The position numbers and the translations under genes are program-made. Below, piece by piece: positions 15,823-24,395 of a stretch of 64,000 bases of DNA. The stretch is from an uncultured Erythrobacter sp. (GTDB lineage: Bacteria > Pseudomonadota > Alphaproteobacteria > Sphingomonadales > Sphingomonadaceae): the NCBI GenBank assembly GCA_947501005.1, contig CANMTU010000001.1:434001-498000 (forward strand). The letters run 5' to 3'. The notes under the pieces are model-generated. The model had not been told where the DNA came from, made no database searches, and saw nothing but the letters and a program-made list of their open reading frames with translations. Numbering within the stretch: position 1 is the stretch's first letter; every line of letters starts with the position of its first letter.

Positions 15823-17189
15823 TTAGCCATAGCGCTGCGTCAGTTGGGCGGCCTGGCTGCGCAGCCGCGCAGCTTGGCCATGCACCGCAGTGCTATGCTC
15901 GTTGACTACGTTCGCGCTTCCGCCGACCTCCTGGGCGGTAACGACCGCCTCATCTATCTCGAGAATAACGTCGGCATGGACTGCACCCTGGAGACTTGAG
16001 GTTCTTCTGATGCGCTGCGAGACGGTCTGCATACCGTCCACGCGCTCGAACACTCGGTCGCACTCGCTCACTACCATCGCGACCGTGTTCTTTATCGCTT
16101 TGAGTTCGCTCATGATGTGATCGGTTGCGACTGTGGTACGTCCGGCAAGAGTGCGCACCTCACCAGCGACAACGTTGAAACCACGCCCAACGTCACCCGC
16201 TCGTGCCGCTTCGATCGATGCATTCAGCGCGAGCATCTTCGTCTGTGATGCGATAGTGGAAATTTCGCTTGCAACCGAGCCGATGCCTTCAAGATGCCCG
16301 GTAAGATTACGAACCGAGCTTCGCATGTTCTCGGTAGTAGCAGCGAGCTGGGTGACGTCAGTTGCTACGTGAGCCACTTCCTGCTCGACTTCTTTGCCCA
16401 TCAATACAAGCTGACGAACGCCTTGTCCTGCAGCATCGCACCGAAGTGCGCCGGTCTCGGCGAGTTTGGCCAATCCTTCTGCTCCCTGGTCCAGGTGCGA
16501 CGCGGCATCATCAAGCGCTCCCGCGACGACCAGAAACTTCTCAGCATCGTTCTGACGTTCAAGTTCCAGTCGCCGCACGTGCAGGCGTTCCATGACGATC
16601 CGGGCGAGCATCGAAAGGTGGCCGCGTTCAATTTCGTCGAACCCTGCAGGGCGCGGTCGAGGATCGAAAATGCATAACGTGCCGATATTCAGACCAGCCG
16701 GAGTCGTGAGAGGGGCACCGGCATAAAACCGGATATGGGGGGGGGGCCGGTAACAAGCGAGTTATTGACAAAGCGATCGTCGGCTTGGGCGTCAGGAACC
16801 ACCAAAACGGTATTCTGCAAGATGGTATGACCGCAGAATGCTACATCACGCCCTGTCTCCTGAACGTCCAACCCAACTCGTGCCTTGAACCACTGACGTT
16901 CTTCGTCGACCAGCGACACTGTGCTGGTAGCAACACCGAACAGGCTTTGCGCAAGCCGGACGACATCATCGAACACCCGTTCGGGATTGCTATCCAAAAT
17001 CTGGTACGCTGCCAACTCAGCCCTGCGCACGCTTTCATCTTTCGGTACCGGATAGGAGCGGTGGTTCACTTTGTTCTCGTGTAAGACTGGATGAGGAACG
17101 ATCCACGGCAAACGGCCTGGCAAAGGCCAATTGTCAACATTCGGAAGGCTCATCCGATACCTTGCAATGCTTGATAAACCGTTAAGCAC
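15823..17189 (-). pseudogene. GAF-domain chemoreceptor (MCP) split by a G10 tract
   Basis: Two frames together encode one soluble methyl-accepting protein. The first (17189 to 16689) holds most of a GAF domain (VSLVDEERQWFKARVG, FCGHTILQN), then reads through ten G (16737-16746, C on the coding strand) into a short out-of-frame tail. In the alternative frame the GAF domain continues directly as [24 protein letters not shown] and MLARIV, then the coding frame 16611-15823. That part carries a signalling hairpin with [20 protein letters not shown]. Adding one base or removing two at the tract restores a single protein of about 455 aa. It could be a phase-variable switch, a true mutation, or a sequencing error at the homopolymer. 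No membrane segments, so a cytosolic receptor. Confidence 0.85.
16737..16746. repeat. Homopolymer G10 tract
   Basis: Ten consecutive G on the + strand lie at the exact point where the chemoreceptor frame breaks. Tracts of this length are prone to slippage. Confidence 0.9.
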
Positions 17190-17205
17190 GATGGACTGAT
17201 GACGG

Positions 17206-17925
17206 GGTCCTGTCAGATCAAATGCACCGCTGACGTTTTGAGGTTGGCGGGGCAGGGCGGTTGTATGCCCAGATCCCGCAAACCAGCCAGCCCGTTCCGC
17301 TACTTCAACTTCTCGCCTGAGGTGATACGCATCGTGGTGATAATGTGCGTTTCCCGCTGTCGTTGCGGAACGTGGAGGAGCTGCTGACAGAACGCGGAAT
17401 TAACATCAGCCATGAGACCGTGCGGCACTGATGGAACAGGTTCGGTCCGCTGTTTGCAGCAGACATTCGTCCGCAGCGGGTGAGCAGGATGCGCGGGTTG
17501 CGCCAATGGAAGTGGCACCTCGACGTCAACGGCGAGTTTCACTACTTATGGCGGGCGGTAGATCAAGAGGGTGAGATCCTCGAGAGCTATGTGACGAAAA
17601 CTCGGAATAAGGATGCGGCGATGCGGTTCATGAAGAAGGCGCTGAAGCGGCACGGATGTCCCGAGGTGATAACGATCTGGCGTTCCGCAGACGAGAACGT
17701 GCGATGCTACGCTTCCGGCAGATGAAGGGCCTACTGAAGTTTGCTTCGGTTCACGCCAACGTCCACAACCAATTGGCTTCGCCGCCCTTCGGGTTAGTTC
17801 CGAACGCCATCTTTTTGATCGACAAACCTACAGACCCGAGTGGCAGAACCTCATGGCCCTAACCAGGTTGGGTAAGGGGCGAGCTGCGTCCATCGGAAAC
17901 AAGTTGCGATTAGACTGACAGCACC
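17206..17925 (+). mobile_element. Decayed IS6-family-like element
   Basis: A 720-bp remnant. The ends are imperfect inverted repeats (GGTCCTGTCAGATC at 17206, complement of GACTGACAGCACC ending at 17925). The length is shorter than the usual 800-900 bp, consistent with an internal deletion. It carries only fragments of a transposase. Confidence 0.7.
17265..17862 (+). pseudogene. IS6-family transposase, frameshifted and deleted
   Basis: Three frames carry successive pieces of one transposase. The first, from about 17265, reads PASPFRYFNFSPEVI, the usual IS6 start. The second, 17480-17680, reads MRGLRQWKWHLDVNGEFHYLWRAVDQEGEI with the first catalytic Asp, then VTKTRNKDAAMRFMKKALKRHG. The third, 17686-17862, reads FRRRERAMLRFRQMKG and FASVHANVHNQ, the C-terminal region. 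The segment between the second and third pieces, including the second catalytic Asp, is missing. It cannot encode an active enzyme. Confidence 0.85.
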
Positions 17926-18089
17926 AAACGTCCGCTTACGCAGAAACCGGGGGCTATAACTTCGCCGGTGGGAGCTTTGGGCCGAACGAGTCAGGAAAGA
18001 CGGTGCTCAAGCCCTTCACGGGCACCTCCTGCGGCTTCGCTTCGCGGATGGAGAAAGCAACGGTGAATAAGGAGGGGCGCCTCAGATGA
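17922..18089 (+). pseudogene. 3' fragment of an unknown gene next to the IS6 remnant
   Basis: After the IS6 end there is an open frame of 55 residues (AETGGYNFAGGSFGPNES, later TSCGFASRMEKATVN) that ends in TGA within a strong terminator. It has no start and may be the tail of a gene cut by the insertion. Unrecognised, low confidence. Confidence 0.35.
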
Positions 18090-18104
18090 GGCGCCCCTTT
18101 TTTT
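18073..18104 (+). terminator. Strong rho-independent terminator
   Basis: A 12-bp perfect GC-rich stem (AGGGGCGCCTCA and its complement), 2-nt loop, followed by seven T. It would end transcription from the left (IS6 side). Confidence 0.9.
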
Positions 18105-18147
18105 GCATCCGCATTCGCCGAGTAGACGGATTCGTTTACCTCAAAGC

Positions 18148-18330
18148 ATGGTGGCTCGCTGCATTGGCAGACCGATAACCGAGATTATCGAGCATCCATA
18201 TTTATCAACAGACCTCTTACTGCAGAACGTCGAAAATTGCACAAATCCGGACAAGTTCGTCAGATTGCAAATTCAGCAGCCGACCTTTTATTTCTACAGC
18301 CTATCCGGTCGGTATTGGCGATCGGTGTAA
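18148..18330 (+). pseudogene. Truncated paralogue of the gene at 1278-2285
   Basis: A 60-residue frame (from GRPITEIIEHPYLS to FYSLSGRYWRSV) aligns end to end with the C-terminus of the protein at 1278-2285 (GKPITKFVSCDLLS to FCSLSGRFWQS). Spacing and conserved residues agree: LS, a central N, K, then QP, F and SLSGR. Only the last quarter of the gene is present. The rest seems to have been removed, possibly by the IS6-type insertion nearby. Confidence 0.7.
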
Positions 18331-18428
18331 GATGTGGTGTCCGGAATTGGGCCGGTTGCAGACAGTCTGGTTTTAGCGTGAGAACTTGAAAAACGGACCT
18401 TCAGCAAACGGAGCAGAAACCGCCCTGA

Positions 18429-19931
18429 TTAATGGGAGCATACCTTTGGCCGGGCCCAATCGATGGGCTTGAAGTCAAGCAGCTTTTGCTCGACCCAGTT
18501 GGGGCGATGGCCGGTGAAGGTCGCAGCGGTAACCCGCTCGAAACGCTGGCCGTCCATCTCGTAGGTGATCCACATTTTCGGGTTGCGCAGCAATCGAAGC
18601 GCAACGTCGTGCTCCACGAGGCCGAAGTCGGGATCGCGGGCGCGCCGTCGCAGTTCGGGGTCCGAACTGCTTACGATCCGCGTCACCCGCGCCTGATAAT
18701 CGAACAGGTAGGGCGGCTTGGGGAACACCAGATGGTTGCTCACCCCGCCTTCGGTGTGGAGGTTGCTGAACATCGCGATCGAGCTTTCGGTCTTCAACCC
18801 GATATAGGGCGACGTGCAGGCCACGAAGAGCGCCGTAGGTACGGCGTAGACCCACCAAGCTGGTTTGCCGTGCGGCCGCGGCGCCCGATAGGGCTGTTCG
18901 AGAAGCGCGGCCCGAACGATCAGCACCATGCTGACGCCGCCGAAAGTCGCCCACACAATCAGCCAGGCCGAGTGCCACAGCAGGCCGTTGCTGCGACCAG
19001 GAAACTGCGTTCCGATCGCCAGCGCCAGACCGGCCGCCAGTATCCACACGACGCCGATGACCAGTATCGCCGACCAGCCCGGCCGCAGCCGCGGCACCCG
19101 GCGCAGCAGCGATACGCCAGTCGAATACAGACCCGAGGAAACCTCGCGCGGAACGGCCAGCATGTACAGGGCGAACACCAGGCTCGAAAAATCCATGTAC
19201 CAGGAATAACCTGACAGCGGGATCACGTAGTGGAACGGCAGGCTGACCAGCAGCCCCACCCAGAAGAAGCGCCGCCAGTAAAGGCAGACGATCGCGATCG
19301 TCTCGATCACGAAGGTCGACGCGATCGCCAGATATTGCCCGACGATATTGTCGCCAAGGCCATAGGGCGCCATGATCGGCCGGTAGAGCGCGGTCGCACA
19401 GCTCGTTTCCGGATCGAGGAAAGCGGTGTTGATCTTGTGGAACACGCCGTAGAAATACATGATCGCGAGCAGCGCGCGGGCGACGACGCGCAGTTCCTCG
19501 TAAGGCACGTCGCGGTCGATGGTCGTGGTGCGGTTCTTGGCGATCTGCACGCCGATCGCGATGAAGATCGCCGTGTTCATGAACAGGGCGATCGTCTGAT
19601 TGTTCGAACTGACCGGCATGCGGAACACGTAGAGCAGGGTCATCAGCGCCGCGACGACCAGCAACATGCGCGTCTTGCGCGGGTTCATGATCAGCAATGC
19701 CGCCCCGGCGAGCGGCGCCCAGGCCAGGGCCGCCATGCCCCACCCCTCGTCGCCGCGCAGCAGCGGCATTTGCGAGGCGGCGCTCAGCATCATCGCCACG
19801 CCCCACATGACGGAAAAGACGACCAACCCGTCGCTCGGCCTGGCTGCGACGTCGATCTCTGCCTTCGCGGGATGGAACAGCGCGCCGAGGCCGAGCCACC
19901 TTGCGGGAGCGGCGGAATAGCCCTGGCTCAT
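18429..19931 (-). CDS. HTTM-like multi-pass membrane protein
   Basis: A 500-aa inner-membrane protein with about ten hydrophobic segments. The start is an ATG at 19931 that overlaps the stop of the 43-aa gene by 4 bp. Residues with FYGVFHKINTAFLDPET, followed by paired membrane helices with YWRRFFWVG and GYSWYMDFSSLVFAL, resemble the HTTM domain shared with vitamin K-dependent gamma-carboxylase. The C-terminal part (about 350-500) is soluble and ends with a domain like those of other HTTM proteins. It closes a five-gene operon with a DCC thiol oxidoreductase and a GMC flavoenzyme. DCC and HTTM genes often sit together. The reaction is unknown; a membrane redox or carboxylation step is possible. 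Confidence 0.7.
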   Translation of the reverse strand: MSQGYSAAPARWLGLGALFHPAKAEIDVAARPSDGLVVFSVMWGVAMMLSAASQMPLLRGDEGWGMAALAWAPLAGAALLIMNPRKTRMLLVVAALMTLLYVFRMPVSSNNQTIALFMNTAIFIAIGVQIAKNRTTTIDRDVPYEELRVVARALLAIMYFYGVFHKINTAFLDPETSCATALYRPIMAPYGLGDNIVGQYLAIASTFVIETIAIVCLYWRRFFWVGLLVSLPFHYVIPLSGYSWYMDFSSLVFALYMLAVPREVSSGLYSTGVSLLRRVPRLRPGWSAILVIGVVWILAAGLALAIGTQFPGRSNGLLWHSAWLIVWATFGGVSMVLIVRAALLEQPYRAPRPHGKPAWWVYAVPTALFVACTSPYIGLKTESSIAMFSNLHTEGGVSNHLVFPKPPYLFDYQARVTRIVSSSDPELRRRARDPDFGLVEHDVALRLLRNPKMWITYEMDGQRFERVTAATFTGHRPNWVEQKLLDFKPIDWARPKVCSH

Positions 19932-20059
19932 TGCGGAACGTCGCCGGTGACGATGGGCAAATTGAAGAGCACGTCGATCATTCCCACGATCACCAGGATC
20001 ACCGTCGCCGCGATGATCGCCGATTTCCACAAGGCGGGCTTAGGCATCGGATCGTTCAT
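19928..20059 (-). CDS. 43-aa single-span membrane protein
   Basis: Too short to stand out, but well supported. It starts at an ATG at 20059 and encodes MNDPMPKPALWK followed by a hydrophobic helix (SAIIAATVILVIVGMIDVLF), then a short tail. Its TGA overlaps the ATG of the HTTM gene (ATGA), as at most junctions in this operon. A charged or polar N-terminus followed by one membrane span suggests a small subunit or assembly factor of the membrane complex. Confidence 0.75.
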   Translation of the reverse strand: MNDPMPKPALWKSAIIAATVILVIVGMIDVLFNLPIVTGDVPQ

Positions 20060-20163
20060 TGTTTGGTTCGCCTGGAGTTCGATGCGGTCGGGATCGGCCC
20101 GTTCGCCTGACGCGAAAACAGGCGTGTCGGGTTAAGATCGGCTGCGACTATAAGCCTGTTAAG

Positions 20164-20559
20164 TTAAGGAATTTGCCGCTGCAACAGCTTGCGACCGCGC
20201 GCCACGAGCGTCAGCCGCCGGCCGAGCTTGAGCAGCGGATAAAGGAGCGTCGCCGATCTGCGGTTGGAGAACAGGCGGATGTTGAGGCGGCTGAACATGC
20301 TGTCGTCCCGCGACAGCAGCGCGAGGACATGCACCGCCTCGTCGCCGTAATAGACCTTGCCCCGCTGCACGAACAACATCCCCGCATTGAGGTCGTACCC
20401 CTCGCGCCAGTATTGCCCGACCCGCGGATCGGACGAGCGCGCATCGATCAGTTCGACCGGCCCGATCGCCTCCTGCAGGCGAACGAACCGCACGTAGTTC
20501 TGGCAGAAAATGCAATCGCCATCGTAGATGATCAGATTGTCGGGCTCCGCGCTTTTCAT
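20164..20559 (-). CDS. DCC family thiol-disulfide oxidoreductase
   Basis: A 131-aa protein starting at the ATG at 20559, which overlaps the stop of the small-subunit gene by 4 bp. The hallmark YDGDCIFC supplies a CxxC pair (C16, C19) near the N-terminus, followed by the DCC-family helices (YVRFVRLQE, then YGDEAVHVLALL). DCC proteins have a thioredoxin-like fold and are thought to exchange thiols. Here it probably serves redox chemistry with the HTTM or GMC partner. No signal peptide, so cytosolic or peripheral at the membrane. Confidence 0.9.
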   Translation of the reverse strand: MKSAEPDNLIIYDGDCIFCQNYVRFVRLQEAIGPVELIDARSSDPRVGQYWREGYDLNAGMLFVQRGKVYYGDEAVHVLALLSRDDSMFSRLNIRLFSNRRSATLLYPLLKLGRRLTLVARGRKLLQRQIP

Positions 20560-21014
20560 GACAGTGAACCTAACTTGGCCAGGGGGTTGCTGCAAGCCGA
20601 CGCATAGGGATCGATGAACCCAAGGTAAGTCGTGCGCTCGGGCCGCTGTTCGGCGGCGCCGAAGAAATCGGTCGACAGGAGGAATTTGGTCACCAGTTCC
20701 CGCGTCAGTTTTTCGAACTCGGGTTGGATGCGCGCCGGGGCACGGGCGGCCAGCGTCGGATTGTCCAGCATCGCGAACATCGTTTCCTGGGCGTACCAGG
20801 GCGTGAAATCGAGGCCATACCGATCCAGAAACTCGCTCGCGAAACCCTGCAGATTGGTGTCGGATATCGCGAGGCCGGGAAACTGGCCGCGCAGATAGCC
20901 CATGACGATCCCGGAACGGGTAGCAAGCGCATGGCTGCCGACAAGCCCGACCGGCAAGGCCGCCGCGACGGCTCCGCCGATCAGCAGATTGCGGCGGGTG
21001 AGACGCGACGTCAT
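20556..21014 (-). CDS. TAT-signal small subunit of GMC dehydrogenase (gluconate 2-dehydrogenase subunit 3-like)
   Basis: A 152-aa protein with a twin-arginine signal (RRNLLIGGAVAAALP from residue 7), then a helical body. Small TAT-exported subunits of this kind partner flavin GMC dehydrogenases such as gluconate or fructose dehydrogenase and bring the large subunit through the TAT pathway by hitch-hiking. It follows the GMC gene with a 4-bp overlap. The call rests on the neighbour, the signal and the size rather than a strong motif. Confidence 0.7.
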   Translation of the reverse strand: MTSRLTRRNLLIGGAVAAALPVGLVGSHALATRSGIVMGYLRGQFPGLAISDTNLQGFASEFLDRYGLDFTPWYAQETMFAMLDNPTLAARAPARIQPEFEKLTRELVTKFLLSTDFFGAAEQRPERTTYLGFIDPYASACSNPLAKLGSLS

Positions 21015-22462
21015 GCCAGCACCCTGTCGGCCGCGCGCATCGCCTGGGCGGAGATGGTCAGGCTGGGATTGGAAGGGCCGCCGACCGGGAAGGTGCTGCT
21101 GCCGAGGACCAGCAGGTTGCGCAGTTTATGGTGCACGCAATCCCGGTCGACGATGCTGGTGGCGGGATCGTTGCCCATCAGCGTCGTGCCGATGATATGC
21201 GCCTCCGTCCGGACCGGTTTCTCGTCCACCCGGATGCTTTCGATCGGCAGGGGCGCGAGCACGCGTTCGAGATCGGCATGCGCCCGGTCGATGGCCTTCT
21301 GCGTGTATTCGCCATGCCCCTCGTAATGCACGACCGGCATGGACGGGGCGGCGGGATCGAGGCGGACTTGGTTCTTCTCGTCCGGCAGGACTTCGAAGAC
21401 GAGGCGGAGCGGCAGGACCTGGCGCCATTTGCCCGTCTCGTTGCGCAGAGTACCCACGTTCCAGGTTTCGATCAGCGCCCCCGCCCGGTCGCGCCGGCGC
21501 GCCTCGTCGTCGTACAGCATGTAGCCGATCCCGGTCACCGAGGTGGAACCGCCGAAACCCTCGACCCCGTCGAGAAACGCCTCCGCGACCACGCCGACCT
21601 GTTCGTTCAGGCGGCGGCCGAGCAACGGATGATCGAGCGCGGATCGCTCGAGGATCAGCGGATTGAAGATCGCATTGGCGGCAAGCACGACGAGGTCCGC
21701 CCTGGCCGTCATCTCGCGGCCGTTGCGGATATATGTCGCCCCGCTCGCCATGCGGCCGTCATGCGCAATTGCCACGACTTCCGAACCGAGGGCGACGGTA
21801 ACGCGGGGATCCTCGTAAACCCGCATCAAGCCGTTCTGGATGGTGAACTTCGCATCGACCGGGCACAGGTGACAGATGCCGTTGGCGCAGCACACCCCGC
21901 GACCCGCGCCCGGCACGCTGGCGCGCGCGCTGGGCATGTTGAAGATCCGGTCGGGATAGGCCTGCTTCAGCAGCTCTTCCGGGGCGGTGAGGCGATGGGC
22001 AGGCTGGACGAACGCGGTCTGGCGGCGATACGGCGCACCCTCGTTCGATCCGGCGAGCGAGATCAGAGCCTCGGCGCGGTCGTAATACGGCTCCAGATCG
22101 CCATAGCCGATCGGCCAGTCCTGACCCACGCCGAAGCGCGAGCGCATCTCGAAGTCCGCCGGCAGGAAGCGGGGCGAATTGCCCCACCAGCAGTTCGACC
22201 CGCCGCCGAAGGCGATGTTGAAGATCCAGCTCTTGCCCGGATCGCCCGAGCGTTCGTAATAGGGCGCGGACTGGGCAAGGTAATCGTTAGCCCGCGTCGC
22301 CACCCGGTCGGCATGTTCAGTCCGCGCCCCGCGTTCCAGCACGAGGACCTGCGCCCCTGCGGGCGCGCCCTGAAGGTAACGCTCGAGAAAGAACGAGCCT
22401 GCGAAACCTGTTCCGACGACGATCAGATCGTAGGTCTGCTGCTTCGGATCCGAAAAGGGCAC
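21011..22462 (-). CDS. GMC family FAD-dependent oxidoreductase
   Basis: A 483-aa flavoprotein. The FAD loop VVGTGFAGS spans residues 15-23, followed by a second FAD segment GGGSNCWWGNSPRF. Near the C-terminus AHIIGTTLMG carries the active-site His region, and STFPVGGPSNPSLT is the typical GMC signature end. There is an unusual Cys-rich stretch, GVCCANGICHLC, that could bind a metal or cluster. GMC enzymes oxidise an alcohol or sugar hydroxyl. Without a signal of its own, it could be exported with the TAT subunit encoded just downstream. It is the first gene of the five-gene operon. Substrate unknown. Confidence 0.92.
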   Translation of the reverse strand: MPFSDPKQQTYDLIVVGTGFAGSFFLERYLQGAPAGAQVLVLERGARTEHADRVATRANDYLAQSAPYYERSGDPGKSWIFNIAFGGGSNCWWGNSPRFLPADFEMRSRFGVGQDWPIGYGDLEPYYDRAEALISLAGSNEGAPYRRQTAFVQPAHRLTAPEELLKQAYPDRIFNMPSARASVPGAGRGVCCANGICHLCPVDAKFTIQNGLMRVYEDPRVTVALGSEVVAIAHDGRMASGATYIRNGREMTARADLVVLAANAIFNPLILERSALDHPLLGRRLNEQVGVVAEAFLDGVEGFGGSTSVTGIGYMLYDDEARRRDRAGALIETWNVGTLRNETGKWRQVLPLRLVFEVLPDEKNQVRLDPAAPSMPVVHYEGHGEYTQKAIDRAHADLERVLAPLPIESIRVDEKPVRTEAHIIGTTLMGNDPATSIVDRDCVHHKLRNLLVLGSSTFPVGGPSNPSLTISAQAMRAADRVLA

Positions 22463-22643
22463 TGCGTCCTAACCGTAAACAGGCGTGATGTGTACGAACC
22501 CGCGCATGACATGCAACCTCTTGCTTATCTAACGAATTTAGGATCATGCCCAGTTATAAGCAACGGGTGGAGACTAGCGTAGAAGCATATTCACTCTTCG
22601 CTTCCCGTTGTGAGACGCGTATCCTTACCCTTGGCGATAAGTG

Positions 22644-24395
22644 CTAACGTTTATGTATTGCACCGTCGCGCGCCCTTGAACCGTTCGCCTTGATAAGCGA
22701 GTACGGAGGGATGGTAGTTTCGCTTATTTCCGCAGGAAGCCATTCGAAAATCCAGACCTGCCGCCCAGAGAAATAGCGAAGGAGCGCGGCGTCCTTGTCT
22801 GGCCCCAGGCTGCGGGCCCAGACTACTGGCGCGGCGTCGATGTTCGCCTTGTTGTAGACGACTTCGGAATGAGCAGGGCTGGCCCGAGTAGCACGAACCA
22901 GGACCAGATCCGCGCCGGGAAGTTGCGCCAGCCTCGCCTCAACCTCCGATTTCGGGAAAGTGGTTACGGTCGCGCAGCAGGCTGCGTCCCAGTAGTTCGG
23001 CTCGAAGCGAGGCCAGCCGGTTGTCAGGGACAGGGTGGCCATTATGGGCCCGGTGAGGGCAGTAGCGCCCGCAAGCACAGCGGCCAGAACCCGCAAACGC
23101 GGCTCGCGCGCGCTCATTGCCCCCAGTCCTGCCATCGCTGGAAGCAGTAGTAGCGGAAAGATCGGTGCGAAATAGTGTGGTCGTGGCCAAGGGGTGATCC
23201 ACATGGCTGGAATGAAGAAGATGAGTGTTCCCAGCACCAGCGGCTCGCGCCGCAGAAGCCACAATCCCGCAAGGAACGGTATGAGCAGAGACCACCCAAG
23301 GTAGAATTGCCAGGTTAAGACGAGTTTGCGCAACAGCAGCCGGAAATATTCAAGCGGATTGCGTCGCACCATACGATACGCGATCGGCTCCCACCCACGG
23401 TAGAATGCGCGAACATGGTCAATGCGATTAAAGCTTCGATCGTCCGGGATCAGCCGATCCTGCGTTAGAAATGCGGGAGAGACGGCGTAAACGTTACGAT
23501 TTAGCGTGTAGGGAGTTTTAAATGCGCTTCCTGTCGCCGCTTGATTATGAACCGCCACCAGTCCAGCGCCGGCACCGGCAAGCACAAGGAGCGGCACCGC
23601 CCCGCGCACGGCCAGGGTTCTCAATCGAGTGGCCTCCGCGCGCCATAACCGGGGCAGGGCGAAAAGGCCCAAACCGGCGCAAAGGAAGAACCCCTCAAAT
23701 GGACGGGTCGCTATAAGCAAAAGGACCCCGGTTCCCAGCAATATCCCGTCGCGCAAGCGGGGGCGGGCAAGTAAGCGGGGAAATGCGCCCACCACCAGCA
23801 TCGCGCCGAGCGCTGTGACGGCACCGCCCCAGTAAGAGTTGATCCAGAAGCTGTAGAGGCCCAGCCTTCCTACTATCAGCAACCCGCCGAGAAACGCCCA
23901 GTTTGCTGGTAGCCAGCCTCGCAACATCCAAACGGTCGCCGCAGCGAGCCCGATGAAAGAAAGCCAGACCCCAGGCCATGGGTGACCGAACAATAATTCT
24001 CCGATCACCATCGGCAGGGCCCGGCCGGGAAAGAACATCGATGAATAGGTCGGCTGAACGATGATGTGGAAGCTTTCGAAATGCTCCCAGAAGGGATGTG
24101 CCGGGTTGCTCAACCGGCCTTCGAGAAAGGTGTCCGCCAAAAGCATATGGCTATGTTCGTCGTGGACCAACGGCACAGGCGCATCCAGCCAAGGTAAGAT
24201 GATCGCACGAGCAGCGATGGCGATTAGGGCTACCAGCAGCACCTGCGCCCACGCTGCGGTGGGGACGAAGCGGCCGAGAGCCCCGATCCGATCTGACAGT
24301 GGCTCGATGAATGAGCGGGGAAGCGCAGCCGTCGCCAAAAGGGCGATAATTACGGCGACAAGTTCAGCCACAACCGTAGGATAGTTGAGGTTCAT
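22644..24395 (-). CDS. GT-C (PMT/ArnT-like) glycosyltransferase
   Basis: A 583-aa polytopic membrane protein with 11-12 hydrophobic segments. The first periplasmic loop holds HDEHSHMLLADTF, with the DE pair expected of the catalytic acid in GT39/ArnT-type lipid-linked sugar transferases. The C-terminal 100 residues are soluble. Such enzymes take a sugar from a polyprenyl-phosphate carrier and transfer it in the periplasm. The next two genes on the same strand (DUF2264, UbiA family) fit this, since UbiA enzymes make such lipid carriers. The gene's ATG overlaps the stop of the DUF2264 gene by 4 bp. Confidence 0.8.
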   Translation of the reverse strand: MNLNYPTVVAELVAVIIALLATAALPRSFIEPLSDRIGALGRFVPTAAWAQVLLVALIAIAARAIILPWLDAPVPLVHDEHSHMLLADTFLEGRLSNPAHPFWEHFESFHIIVQPTYSSMFFPGRALPMVIGELLFGHPWPGVWLSFIGLAAATVWMLRGWLPANWAFLGGLLIVGRLGLYSFWINSYWGGAVTALGAMLVVGAFPRLLARPRLRDGILLGTGVLLLIATRPFEGFFLCAGLGLFALPRLWRAEATRLRTLAVRGAVPLLVLAGAGAGLVAVHNQAATGSAFKTPYTLNRNVYAVSPAFLTQDRLIPDDRSFNRIDHVRAFYRGWEPIAYRMVRRNPLEYFRLLLRKLVLTWQFYLGWSLLIPFLAGLWLLRREPLVLGTLIFFIPAMWITPWPRPHYFAPIFPLLLLPAMAGLGAMSAREPRLRVLAAVLAGATALTGPIMATLSLTTGWPRFEPNYWDAACCATVTTFPKSEVEARLAQLPGADLVLVRATRASPAHSEVVYNKANIDAAPVVWARSLGPDKDAALLRYFSGRQVWIFEWLPAEISETTIPPYSLIKANGSRARDGAIHKR

